Positions 1 to 9,933 of a stretch of 64,000 nucleotides of DNA are shown one piece after another. The DNA comes from Sinobacterium caligoides (lineage in GTDB: Bacteria; Pseudomonadota; Gammaproteobacteria; Pseudomonadales; Sinobacteriaceae): assembly GCF_003752585.1 (NCBI RefSeq), contig NZ_RKHR01000004.1, positions 1,272,054 through 1,336,053 of the forward strand, in the 5' to 3' direction. Made by a program: the position numbers and the translations under genes. The notes below the pieces were generated by a model. That model did no database searches, was not told where the DNA came from, and was given only the letters and a program-made list of their open reading frames with translations. How positions within the stretch are numbered: the stretch's first letter is position 1; each line of letters opens with the position of its first letter.

Positions 1-3000
1 GTGATGACACCGCTATCGGGGTCTTCATCTTGATGGGTCAGCGTCAGGTCGAGGGTGAAGTCTGTGCTGTCGTGCAGCGTCGGTGTCAACGTCAGCGCCT
101 CAAGGTCGGCGGCGAGCACCGTCACCGTATCATCGGCGTTAACCGTACCGTGGCTGAATACCGCGCCAGCGGGGACGTTCGCGAAGGTGATGCTGACGAC
201 ACTCTCGGAGCCATCCTGATCGGCGAACAGTGTCTCGAAGTCGAAGCTCAGCGCCGTATCCTCATCGATCTCGGCATGGCCATCGGCGAGCCCCAGCGGA
301 TCGACCACGGCGTTGACTGCCACCTCGATGGTGCCATGGCTAGCCGCGGTACTGACGACACCGGTCTCGGGATCGGTATCGGCACTGGTCACCTGCAGCG
401 ACAGAATAAAATCATGACTGTCGTGCAGTGGTGGCGTAATGGTCAGGTCACTGAGCTCCGCCGTGGTCAGCGTCCAGCTGTTATTGCCGTTATCGATTCC
501 AGCCGACAATACCGCGCCGGCGGGGACATCGCCGATCAGTATCGACTGAATCACCTCCGAGCCATCGACATCGACTAAGGCGCTAGTCACGGCGATCGGG
601 ATGGCGCTATCTTCATCGCCAATGCTGAGGACGTTCGGCAGCTGTGGCGCATCGGCGACCGCATCGACCTGGACCACAATCTCCTGCTCGGTCATCTTGA
701 CGTAGCCCATCACCCCCTCGGGGTCGATGTCGTCGGTCATCACCTTGACGGTGAGGGTGATATCGCCGCTATCGTGCAGTGTTGGCGTGTAGGTGAGGCC
801 CACCAGCTCCGCCGGCGTCAACGTATAGTCGCCGTCACCATCGACGCTGCCCGCCGACAGCGAGGCACCGCTCGGTACGCCGCTGATAACAATGCTATCG
901 ATCGTCTCCGAGCCATCGGCATCGGGCTGACTGACGACTAGATTCAACGCTATCGCTGTGTCTTCATCGCCCCGTGCCGCCGCGGTAATCACCGCCACCT
1001 CGGCCACCGGCAACACCTCGACCGCGAAGCTGATGCTGTCGCTAGCATGGCTAGTCAGCCCGGAATCGGGGTCGGTATCCTCCACTAGAGCCGTCGCGGT
1101 CAAGCTGAAGTCGCTGCTATCGTGCAGCGGCGCCTGCAGAGTCAGATCAGCCAGGTCGGCAACGTTGACCAGCCATACGCCGGCGCCATAGTCGACACCG
1201 GCGGAGAAGCTGGCGCCCTCGGGCATGCCCTCGAAACGCACGCCGGTAATCGATTCCGAGCCGTCGACATCGACTAAGCTGGCGGTCAGATCGAGGCTAA
1301 TCGGCGTGTCTTCGTCGCCGCTGATATCGTTAGCCGTCAACACCGGTAAATCGGCGATCGGGTTAACCTCGACGTGATACTGCGCCGTACTGGTGGTCTC
1401 GGTGATCAGACCGCTATTCGGGTCCTCGTCCTGATGAGTCAGCGTCAGGTCCAGCGTAAAATCGCTGCTGTCGTGCAGCGTCGGCGTCAGCGTCAGCGCC
1501 TCAAGGTCGGCGGCCAGTACCGTCACCGTATCATCGGCGTTGACGGTACCGTGGCTGAACACCGCGCCAACGGGCACGTTAGCGAAGGTAATACTGACAA
1601 CGCTCTCGGAGCCATCTTGATCGGTCAGTAGCGTCTCGAAGTCGAAACTCAGCGCCATGTCTTCATCGATCTCGGCCTGACCGTCGGCGAGGCTCGCCGG
1701 GTCGACCACGGCGTTGACCTCAACGGAGATCAGCGCCGTCGCCTCTGCCGTCGTCGTCGCCCCGGTCTCTGGATCGGTATCGAGGGTTGTCACCAATACC
1801 AGCATCTCAAAGTCATGGCTGTCGTGCAGCGGCGGCGTAATCGTCAGTCCGGCGAGGTCATCGGTGGTCAGCGTCCAGGTGTTGTTGCCGTTATCGACAC
1901 CCGCCGACAACACCGCTCCTGTAGGTACGTCGCTGATCAATAAGGACTGCACAACCTCAGAGCCATCACCGTCGACGAGGCCGAAGGCGGCACCAATCTC
2001 AATCGCGGTATCTTCATCGCCGAGGGTGAAATGCGCCCCCACCATCGGCTCATCGGCCACCGCATCGACCTCGACAACGATCGCTTGCTCAGTGATTTTG
2101 GCGTAGCCCATCAACCCCTCGGGATCGAGATCGGTGGTGAACACCTCGACGGTCAACGTCACATCATTGCTATCGTGTAACACCGGCGTATAGGTCAACC
2201 CCGCCAGCTCCGCTGGTGTCAGCGTATAATTACCGTCGCCATCCACCGTACCCGCCGACAACAAGCCGCCACTCGGTACACCGCTGATGACGATACTATC
2301 GATGCTCTCCGAACCGTCGGCATCGGGCTGAGTCACCGCCAAGTTCAACGCAATGGCCGTATCCTCATCGCCCCGTGCCGCCGACGTGATCAGCACCGCC
2401 TCTGCCACCGGCAGTACCTGCACCGCAAAGCTGATGCTGTCACTGGCGTGGCTAGTGAGGCCGGAATCCGGATCGGTATCCTCCACTAGCGCCGTCGCCG
2501 TCAAACTGAAGTCGCTACTATCGTGCAGCGGTGCCTGCAGCGTCAAACCCGCCAAGTCCGCAACGTTGACCAGCCACACACCCTCGCCATAATCGACACC
2601 GGCAGAGAAGCTGGCGCCCTCGGGCATCCCCTCGAAACGCACGGTGGTAATCGACTCCGAGCCATCGACATCGGCTAGGCTAGCAGTCAGATCGAGGCTA
2701 ATCGGCGTGTCTTCATCGCCGCTGATGTCATTGGCCGTCAACACCGGTAAATCGGCGATCGGGTTCACCTCGACATGGTACTGCGCCGTACTGGTGGTCT
2801 CGGTGATCAGGCCGCTGTCGGGGTCCTCGTCCTGATGGGTCAGCGTCAGGTCGAGGGTAAAATCGGTGCTGTCGTGCAGCGTCGGCGTCAGCGTCAGCGC
2901 CTCAAGATCGGCGGCCAGCACCGTCACCGTGTCATCGGCGTTAACGGTGCCGTGGCTGAACACCGCGCCAACAGGCACGTTAGCAAAGGTGATGCTGACG

Positions 3001-6000
3001 ACGCTCTCGGAACCATCTTGATCGGCCAACAGCGTCTCGAAGTCGAAGCTCAGCGCCGTGTCTTCATCAATCTCAGCCTGACCGTCGACGAGAGTCGCCG
3101 GGTCGACTACTGCCGCCACCTGAACCTCGAGGCTGGATAGCGATTCGGCAGTACTAACAAGACCTGTCTCCGGATCAGTGTCGACACTGGTCACCAACAG
3201 CGACAAGGTAAAATCGTTACTGTCATGCAGCGGCGGCGTAATGGTCAGGCCGCTGAGCTCGGCGGCGGTCAGCGTCCAGCTGTTGTTGCCGTTGTCGATC
3301 CCGGCCGACAATATCGCGCCAGCGGGGACATCACCGATCAACACCGACTGAATCAGCTCGGAACCGTCCTCGTCAACCACGGCAACGATCAACGGGATAT
3401 CGATGGCAGCATCCTCATCGCCGACCGCCACCCCCGGCACCACGGTCGGCGCGTCGGCCACCGCATCCACCTGCAGCACGATGTCTTGACTGCTGGTATT
3501 GACACTACTGCCGATGCCGTCGAGATCGACATCCTGCGTCGTCACCTCGACGGTGAGGGTGATGTCACTACTGTCGTGCAGCGTCGGCGTGTAGGTCAGT
3601 CCCACCAGCTCCGCCAGCGTCAGCGTGTAGTCGCCGCTGCCATCGACGCTGCCCGCCGACAGCGAGGCGGTCGCCGGCACGCCGCTGATGACGATGCTAG
3701 TGATCGTCTCTGAGCTGTCGGCGTCGGGCTGACTAATCGCTAGATTGAGGGCGATCGCCGTGTCCTCATCGCCCCGTGCCGCCGCCGTGATCACCGCGAC
3801 CTCGGCCATCGGCAATACCTGCACGGCAAAGCTGATGCTGTCGCTAGCATGGCTGGTGAGGCCGGAGTCGGGATCAGTATCATCGACCAGCGCTGTCGCG
3901 GTGAGGGTGAAGTCATCGCTATCATGCAGCGGCGCCTGCAACGTCAAGCCCGCTAAGTCCGCAACGTTGACCAACCACACACCCTCGCCGTAGTCGACAC
4001 CGGCGGAAAAGCTGGCACCCTCGGGCATGCCCTCAAAACGAACCGTGGTAATCGCCTCCGAGCCATCAACATCGGCCAAGCTCGCCGTTAACTCAACCGC
4101 GATCGGCAAGTCCTCATTGCCGCTGATATCGTTGGCGCTGAGCAGCGGCAGGTCGGCGATCGGATTGACCTCGACATGGTACTGCGACGTGCTGGTGGTC
4201 TCAGTGATCAGGCCGCTGTCGGGATCCTCATCCTGATGGGTCAACGTCAGGTCGAGGGTAAAATCGGTGCTGTCGTGCAGCGTCGGCGTCAGCGTTAACC
4301 CCTCAAGATCGGCCGCCAACACCGTCACCGTATCATCGGCGTTGACGGTGCCGTGGCTGAATACCGCGCCAGCGGGGACGTTAGCAAAGGTGATACTAAC
4401 AACGCTTTCAGAGCCATCTTGATCGATCAATAGCGCCTCGAAGTCGAAGCTCAGCGCCGTATCTTCGTCAATCTCGGCCTGACCGTCGACGAGCCCCCCC
4501 GGGTCGACCACGGCGTTGACCTCAACGGAAATCAGCGCGGTGCTCTCGGCGGTGGTGATGGCCCCCGTCTCCGGATCGGTATCGGTGCTGGTAACCAATA
4601 CCGGTAACTGGAAATCACGACTGTCATGAAGCGGTGGCGTAATCGTCAGCCCGACGAGGTCATCGGTGGTCAGCGTCCAAGTATTATTGCCGTTATCTAC
4701 CCCGGCCGACAGCACCGCCCCAACAGGCACCTCGGTGATCAACACCGACTCGATGACCTCCGAGCCATCCTCATCGACCACGGCGAACAGCGGTGTAATA
4801 TCGATGGCAGTATCCTCGTCACCGACCGCAAAATCTGCCCCCACCATCGGCTCATCGGCGACGGCATCGACCTGCAGCACAAACTCCTGCACCGTTATCC
4901 GAGTGGAACCCACCTCGCCTTCTGGGTCGGTATCCGTGGTGCCGACCTCAACCGTCAGCGTGACGTCGGTACTATCGTGCAGCACCGGGGTATACATCAG
5001 CCCCGTCAGCTCGGCCAGTGTCAGCGTGTAGTTGCCACTGCCATCGACACTGCCCGCCGACAGCGATGCGCCGCTCGGCACACCGCTGATGACGATGCTG
5101 TCGATGACCTCGGAGCCATCAGCATCGGGCTGGCTGATCTCGAGGTTGACGGCGATCGCCGTGTCCTCGTCGCCTCGCGCCGCCATGCTGATCAGCGCCT
5201 GTTCCGCCACCGGCAACACCTGCACGGCAAAGCTGATGCTGTCACTGGCGTGGCTGGTGAGACCCGAGTCGGGGTCGGTATCCTCGACCAAGGCGGTCGC
5301 AGTCAAGGTGAAATCATCGCTATCGTGCAGTGGCGCCTGCAATGTCAGATCAGCCAGGTCGGCGGCGTTGACCAGCCACACCCCCTCGCCATAGTCGACA
5401 CCGGCAGAGAAGCTGGCACCCTCGGGCATGCCTTCAAAACGCACCGCGGTAATCGCCTCGGAGCCGTCGACATCGGCTAGGCTCGCCGTCAGCTCGATCG
5501 CGATCGGCAAGTCCTCGTTGCCGCTGATGTCGTTGGCGCTGAGCAGCGGCAGGTCGGCGATCGGATTGACCTCGACATGGTACTTCGCCGTGCTAGTGGC
5601 CTCGCTGATCAGCCCCGTATCGGGATCTTCATCCTGGTGGGTCAGCGTCAAGTCTAAGGTGAAGTCGCTACTGTCGTGCAGCGTCGGTGTCAACGTCAGC
5701 GTCGCCAAGTCGGCGGCTAACACCGTCACGCTGTCATCGGCGTTGACCGTGCCGTGGCTGAACACCGCACCAGTCGGCACGCTGTCGAAGGTGATGCTAA
5801 CGACGCTCTCAGAGCCGTCCTGATCGCTGAGCAGCGTCTCGAAGTCGAAGCTCAGAGGCATATCCTCGTCGATCTCGCCATGGCCGTCGGCAAGACTCGC
5901 CGGGTCGACCACCGCGGCGACCTGAACCTCGAGGCTGGATAGCGATTCGGCAGTACTAACAACTCCCGTCTCCGGATCAGTGTCGACACTGGTCACCAAC

Positions 6001-7900
6001 AGCGACAAGGTAAAATCGTTACTGTCATGCAGCGGCGGCGTAATCGTCAGGCCGCTGAGCTCGGCGGCAGTCAGCGTCCAGCTGTTGTTGCCGTTGTCGA
6101 TCCCGGCCGACAATATCGCGCCGGCGGGAACATCACCAATCAGTATCGACTGGATGCTCTCTGAGCCATCCTCATCGACCACGGCAACCGCTAACGGGAT
6201 ATCAATCGCGAAATCCTCATCGCCGACCGCCACCCCCGGTACCACCGTCGGCGCATCGGCCACCGCATCGACCTGCAGCACAAACTCCTGCACCGTTATC
6301 TGGGTAGAGCCCAGCTCTCCCTCAGGGTCGCTATCCGTGGTGCCGACTTCAACCGTCAGCGTGACATCGGTACTGTCATGCAGCACCGGGGTATACGTTA
6401 GCCCCGTCAGCTCGGCCAGTGTCAGTGTGTAGTTGCCACTGCCATCGACGCTGCCCGCCGACAGCGACGCGCCGCTCGGCACACCGCTGATGACGATGCT
6501 GTCGATGACCTCGGAGCCGTCAGCATCGGGCTGACTAATCTCGAGGTTGACGGCGACCGCCGTATCCTCGTCGCCCCGCGCCGCCGTGGTAATCAGCGCC
6601 TGTTCCGCCACCGGCAACACCTGCACGGCAAAGCTAATGCTGTCACTGGCGTGGCTGGTGAGGCCCGAATCTGGGTCAGCGTCCTCGACCAAGGCGGTCG
6701 CGGTGAGAGTAAAATCACCGCTATCGTGCAGCGGTGCCTGCAGGGTCAGGTCGACGAGGTCGCCGATGTTAACCAGCCACACACCCTCACCGTAATCGAC
6801 GCCGGCGGAGAACTTAGCGCCATCCGGCACGCCCTCGAAACGCACGCCGCTGATGCTCTCCGAGTTATCGAGATCGGCCAAGCCGGCCGTCAATTCGATG
6901 GCGATCGGCTGATCCTCGTTGCCACTAATGTCGTTGGCACTCAACAACGGCAGGTCGGCGACCGGGTTCACCTCGACATGATACTGCGCCGTGCTACTCG
7001 CCTCACTGATACTGCCGCTATCAGCATCCACATCCTGATAGGTCATCGTTAAGTCGAGGGTAAAGTCCGTGCTGTCGTGCAGCGTCGGCGTCAATGTCAG
7101 CGACGCCAAATCATCAGCACCAACCGTGACACTGCCGTCGTCGTTGAGCGTGCCGTGGCTGAATTCTGCACCAACGGGGATATTCTCGAAGGTGATGCTG
7201 ACAATGCTTTCTGAGCCCCCCTTACCGACCAGCATGCTATAGAAATCAAATTCAAACGGGCTGTCTTCATCGACCTCGATATAGCCATCCTTGAGCTCGA
7301 TCTCATCGACGATGCTGAGTACCGCCACCGATAACGGCACGACCGTTTCCGCCGTGGTTATTTCCCCGGTATCAGGATCGATATCCTCAACGGTCACACG
7401 CACCGTCAGGGTGAAGTCATCACTGCTATTTTCCGGCGGCTTGATGCTAAGCCCCACCAGATCCGCCTCAGACAACGTCCAGGTGTTATTGCCATTATCA
7501 ACCCCCGCCGACAGGCTGGCGCCAAACGGCATGTTGCCGATGACAATCGAATGAATACTCTCCGAGCCATCGGTATCGACTAACGAGGTGGCGATATCGA
7601 GCGCAATGACGGTATCTTCGTCACCCTCAGCTGGCGCAGCCGTTAATAATGGCGCATCGGCAATGGCCTCAACCACAATATCGATCACCTTCTCGGTGCT
7701 GCCGATCTCCACGATAAACGGGTTGTCCGGATCAGCCAGGCTCTCCTCATAATCCCTAACTTTCACCGTTAGACTGACATCATCACCGCTGTGTAAGCTG
7801 GGAAGAAAAGTCAGTTCAGCAAGGTCTTCAGGCAGCAAACTATAGCTGCCATCGCCGTTATCGACGCCCTTCGATAAGCGACTGCCTTCCGGTACACCGC
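1..7900 (-). repeat. Tandem domain array with 1401-bp higher-order period
   Basis: The anchor word GTCGTGCAG, in equivalent context on the plus strand, occurs at 69, 1470, 2871, 4272, 5673 and 7074. All five spacings are exactly 1401 bp (467 codons). Each period holds four distinct domain types of about 116-117 residues, so equivalent domains recur every fourth unit. Near identity between periods suggests recent expansion by unequal recombination of a four-domain block. The domains closest to the N-terminus (about 7100-7900) are more divergent. Confidence 0.92.
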
Positions 7901-8570
7901 TGATTGTGATCTCGGTTTTTGTTGTTGCCGAAGCTGTATCGCCATGACGAACCGCTAAATCTAACGCAATGCCTCGGTCTTCTTCGCCTGCCAGCTCACC
8001 AACCAACAGGTCTAACGTTTTTGCCAATGGGATTGGCTCGCCGGTAAGGTTGGTGGCGCCTCCACCACCGCCATCCCCACCACCATCGGCGCCGCCACCG
8101 CCATCCGCACCATCGGCACCGCCATCACCACCTGCGCCATCACCAGCGCCACCATCCGCGCCGGCCGCAGCCGCGCCAGCAGCAGATGAGGCGGTGGCAC
8201 TAGCCGCCGCAGCCCCGTCGCTGCCTGAACTCGTCACAGACGACGACTCAGACGACGCTTCAGCAGCCGCCGCCTTTGCAGCAGTACTCGCCGAGCTCGT
8301 ACTCGGGGCTGCGGCCGGGGCGACTCTACCACCAGCGCCCGCTGGCTGCACGATGTTGGTCGTTGAGTCTCCTTCGGATTCCGGCGCCGGCGGCGGGACC
8401 GGGCGCTCTGAGTCCTTCGGCAGTAACGGCTCCGCCTCTAACGGCGTAGGCTCCGCCTCCTTCTCGTCGACGCTCTTATCGACATGCTGAATATAGGTCT
8501 GATTAGACGTTCCCGAGACCCTGCCCTGGCGAGACGTATTTTGGCCATCGTTAAAGGGTGTGTTACTCAT
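1..8570 (-). CDS. Giant repeat adhesin, type I secretion substrate (3' end outside window)
   Basis: An open frame reads leftward from ATG at 8570 to the window edge, about 2856 codons, with no stop seen. The start follows a G-rich ribosome-binding site, 12 nt after the membrane-fusion gene. Residues 1 to about 176 form a low-complexity N-terminus rich in Ser, Ala, Gly and Asp. The remainder is a tandem array of about 117-residue beta-sandwich-like domains with the motifs GDED, DxDGSE, VPxGAxLSAG and LHDS, as in cadherin-like or Ig-like repeats of large adhesins exported by type I secretion. The acidic DxD motifs suggest calcium binding. It is last in the exporter operon, so it is probably the cargo. 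The C-terminal secretion signal lies outside the window. A surface adhesion or biofilm role is inferred from the family. Confidence 0.9.
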   Translation of the reverse strand, partial: MSNTPFNDGQNTSRQGRVSGTSNQTYIQHVDKSVDEKEAEPTPLEAEPLLPKDSERPVPPPAPESEGDSTTNIVQPAGAGGRVAPAAAPSTSSASTAAKAAAAEASSESSSVTSSGSDGAAAASATASSAAGAAAAGADGGAGDGAGGDGGADGADGGGGADGGGDGGGGGATNLTGEPIPLAKTLDLLVGELAGEEDRGIALDLAVRHGDTASATTKTEITISGVPEGSRLSKGVDNGDGSYSLLPEDLAELTFLPSLHSGDDVSLTVKVRDYEESLADPDNPFIVEIGSTEKVIDIVVEAIADAPLLTAAPAEGDEDTVIALDIATSLVDTDGSESIHSIVIGNMPFGASLSAGVDNGNNTWTLSEADLVGLSIKPPENSSDDFTLTVRVTVEDIDPDTGEITTAETVVPLSVAVLSIVDEIELKDGYIEVDEDSPFEFDFYSMLVGKGGSESIVSITFENIPVGAEFSHGTLNDDGSVTVGADDLASLTLTPTLHDSTDFTLDLTMTYQDVDADSGSISEASSTAQYHVEVNPVADLPLLSANDISGNEDQPIAIELTAGLADLDNSESISGVRFEGVPDGAKFSAGVDYGEGVWLVNIGDLVDLTLQAPLHDSGDFTLTATALVEDADPDSGLTSHASDSISFAVQVLPVAEQALITTAARGDEDTAVAVNLEISQPDADGSEVIDSIVISGVPSGASLSAGSVDGSGNYTLTLAELTGLTYTPVLHDSTDVTLTVEVGTTDSDPEGELGSTQITVQEFVLQVDAVADAPTVVPGVAVGDEDFAIDIPLAVAVVDEDGSESIQSILIGDVPAGAILSAGIDNGNNSWTLTAAELSGLTITPPLHDSNDFTLSLLVTSVDTDPETGVVSTAESLSSLEVQVAAVVDPASLADGHGEIDEDMPLSFDFETLLSDQDGSESVVSITFDSVPTGAVFSHGTVNADDSVTVLAADLATLTLTPTLHDSSDFTLDLTLTHQDEDPDTGLISEATSTAKYHVEVNPIADLPLLSANDISGNEDLPIAIELTASLADVDGSEAITAVRFEGMPEGASFSAGVDYGEGVWLVNAADLADLTLQAPLHDSDDFTLTATALVEDTDPDSGLTSHASDSISFAVQVLPVAEQALISMAARGDEDTAIAVNLEISQPDADGSEVIDSIVISGVPSGASLSAGSVDGSGNYTLTLAELTGLMYTPVLHDSTDVTLTVEVGTTDTDPEGEVGSTRITVQEFVLQVDAVADEPMVGADFAVGDEDTAIDITPLFAVVDEDGSEVIESVLITEVPVGAVLSAGVDNGNNTWTLTTDDLVGLTITPPLHDSRDFQLPVLVTSTDTDPETGAITTAESTALISVEVNAVVDPGGLVDGQAEIDEDTALSFDFEALLIDQDGSESVVSITFANVPAGAVFSHGTVNADDTVTVLAADLEGLTLTPTLHDSTDFTLDLTLTHQDEDPDSGLITETTSTSQYHVEVNPIADLPLLSANDISGNEDLPIAVELTASLADVDGSEAITTVRFEGMPEGASFSAGVDYGEGVWLVNVADLAGLTLQAPLHDSDDFTLTATALVDDTDPDSGLTSHASDSISFAVQVLPMAEVAVITAAARGDEDTAIALNLAISQPDADSSETITSIVISGVPATASLSAGSVDGSGDYTLTLAELVGLTYTPTLHDSSDITLTVEVTTQDVDLDGIGSSVNTSSQDIVLQVDAVADAPTVVPGVAVGDEDAAIDIPLIVAVVDEDGSELIQSVLIGDVPAGAILSAGIDNGNNSWTLTAAELSGLTITPPLHDSNDFTLSLLVTSVDTDPETGLVSTAESLSSLEVQVAAVVDPATLVDGQAEIDEDTALSFDFETLLADQDGSESVVSITFANVPVGAVFSHGTVNADDTVTVLAADLEALTLTPTLHDSTDFTLDLTLTHQDEDPDSGLITETTSTAQYHVEVNPIADLPVLTANDISGDEDTPISLDLTASLADVDGSESITTVRFEGMPEGASFSAGVDYGEGVWLVNVADLAGLTLQAPLHDSSDFSLTATALVEDTDPDSGLTSHASDSISFAVQVLPVAEAVLITSAARGDEDTAIALNLAVTQPDADGSESIDSIVISGVPSGGLLSAGTVDGDGNYTLTPAELAGLTYTPVLHDSNDVTLTVEVFTTDLDPEGLMGYAKITEQAIVVEVDAVADEPMVGAHFTLGDEDTAIEIGAAFGLVDGDGSEVVQSLLISDVPTGAVLSAGVDNGNNTWTLTTDDLAGLTITPPLHDSHDFEMLVLVTTLDTDPETGATTTAEATALISVEVNAVVDPASLADGQAEIDEDMALSFDFETLLTDQDGSESVVSITFANVPVGAVFSHGTVNADDTVTVLAADLEALTLTPTLHDSSDFTLDLTLTHQDEDPNSGLITETTSTAQYHVEVNPIADLPVLTANDISGDEDTPISLDLTASLVDVDGSESITGVRFEGMPEGASFSAGVDYGAGVWLVNVADLADLTLQAPLHDSSDFSLTATALVEDTDPDSGLTSHASDSISFAVEVLPVAEVAVITAAARGDEDTAIALNLVVSQPDADGSETIDSIVISGVPSGASLSAGSVDGDGDYTLTPAELVGLTYTPTLHDSGDITLTVKVMTDDIDPEGVMGYVKMTEQEIVVQVDAVADAPQLPNVLSIGDEDSAIPIAVTSALVDVDGSEVIQSILIGDVPAGAVLSAGIDNGNNSWTLTTAELSDLTITPPLHDSHDFILSLQVTSADTDPETGVVSTAASHGTIEVAVNAVVDPLGLADGHAEIDEDTALSFDFETLFADQDGSESVVSITFANVPAGAVFSHGTVNADDTVTVLAADLEALTLTPTLHDSTDFTLDLTLTHQDEDPDSGVI

Positions 8571-8582
8571 AACCAATCCCCC

Positions 8583-9923
8583 CTATTTCTCTGTAAAGGC
8601 ACGCTGCGAGGCTAGGCGCAGTGGTTTTAATAAATATTGAATAACGGACTTTTCACCACTTAAAATATCGGCCTGCACCACCATGCCCGGCAGCAACCGA
8701 TTCCCCTCTGCCCCGACCCACTGCTCATCGAGCAGTATATTGGCCTTAAAATAAGGCTGTCCGTCCTCGTCTTGGAAACTATTTTTCGAGACCCGCTGCA
8801 ATTTTCCCGTCACCATACCGTGCTGAGAAAAATCAAACGCAGTGACCTTAACATTGACATCTTGGCCCAGTTTCAAGGCGGAGATATCCTGGGTATCCAC
8901 CTTGGCCTCTGCCAACACCACGGAATCGTAGGGGATAATTTCCACCAGCGTTGCCCCTGGCGTAACCACCTCACCCACCGCGTCGATAGTCAGACCGGTG
9001 ACAAACCCCTTGATCGGCGAGCGCACCACAAGATTCTTGAACGAATGTTCAGTACGAGCTAGGGTCTGCGACAGCTCGTGCCGTTCAGACTCAATCGTCG
9101 CTAAGCGCATGGTCGCCTTCTCATCGACGGCGGCATAGGTCTCAGCAATCTCATGCTCCGCCTCCATTACCTGCTGGCCCACCGCCGCGATTCGACCGAC
9201 CACATTACTGATCTTCGACAGCATGTCGTCACGCTCCTGTGAGGCTTGAATCAGCGATAATCGACTCTGGCTACCGCTGTCTTTTAACTCCTTAATCATG
9301 GCGACTTTTTCATCAATGGAGGCCAGCTGATTCTGTTCTACTTTAAGCTGTTCCTTTAAGTATTCTTGCTCATGCTGCTTCTGCTTTACCTTGGATTTCA
9401 AGCCGTTTATTTTTGACAAGGCGACGGTTTTTTGACTATTAAAAACCACGCTATTGTGTTTCACGACAACAGGATAATTCTCCTCGAAGGCAGAGAAATC
9501 AGGCTCTCGACGCTCCATGATGGCGTGTAGTCGCTCCGACTCTATCGACAAGAAGGCATGGCGGGCACGCAACTGCGACAATTCTGAGGCGACCAACACC
9601 GGGTCGAGCTTAAACAGCACGTCGCCCTGTTCCACTAAGTCGCCCTCACCCACCTTCACCTCGATCACCTCGGCCGAGCTTTGATGCTGTATTTGCACAA
9701 TAGAATCCGAGGGTACCAGCTTGCCGTTGGCACGCGTCACCTCGATCACCGGCGCAATAGAGGCCCATAACAACAGCACCAACAAGGTCAATAGAATCAG
9801 CTTCGGCACCAGGGTAAACAGCTTGCCGGGGTGCTCCTTATCGAACTCAGAACTATAGAGCAGTGCCTGTTCACTGTTCTTGTCATACGCTCGGCTAATT
9901 GACTGATAGACATTCTTTTTCAT
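8583..9923 (-). CDS. HlyD-family membrane-fusion (periplasmic adaptor) protein of a type I secretion system
   Basis: The 446-residue product has a short cytoplasmic N-terminus, one membrane segment at about residues 35-60, and a lipoyl-like half (VIQIQHQSSAEV, EGDLVEQGDVLFKL). A long alpha-helical coiled coil covers roughly residues 130-270, followed by a returning lipoyl/beta-barrel part (VRSPIKGFVTGL, GATLVEIIP). It should join the inner-membrane ABC exporter to a TolC-type outer-membrane channel, which is not encoded here. ATG at 9923 is chosen because GGGAG lies 6 nt upstream; longer in-frame starts sit on top of that site. The 5' end is immediately downstream of the second ABC subunit, which fits translational coupling. 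Confidence 0.9.
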   Translation of the reverse strand: MKKNVYQSISRAYDKNSEQALLYSSEFDKEHPGKLFTLVPKLILLTLLVLLLWASIAPVIEVTRANGKLVPSDSIVQIQHQSSAEVIEVKVGEGDLVEQGDVLFKLDPVLVASELSQLRARHAFLSIESERLHAIMERREPDFSAFEENYPVVVKHNSVVFNSQKTVALSKINGLKSKVKQKQHEQEYLKEQLKVEQNQLASIDEKVAMIKELKDSGSQSRLSLIQASQERDDMLSKISNVVGRIAAVGQQVMEAEHEIAETYAAVDEKATMRLATIESERHELSQTLARTEHSFKNLVVRSPIKGFVTGLTIDAVGEVVTPGATLVEIIPYDSVVLAEAKVDTQDISALKLGQDVNVKVTAFDFSQHGMVTGKLQRVSKNSFQDEDGQPYFKANILLDEQWVGAEGNRLLPGMVVQADILSGEKSVIQYLLKPLRLASQRAFTEK

Positions 9924-9933
9924 TGCCATCTCC

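Noticed and set aside
30-7554. Many plus-strand open frames of 60-284 codons across the first 7.5 kb.
   Set aside because: They are antisense shadows of the repetitive adhesin gene on the minus strand, recur with its 1401-bp period and lack ribosome-binding sites or family features.
7969-8490. Pro/Ala/Ser-rich plus-strand frame of 173 codons.
   Set aside because: It is the antisense of the low-complexity Gly/Ala/Asp N-terminus of the adhesin; composition explains the open frame.
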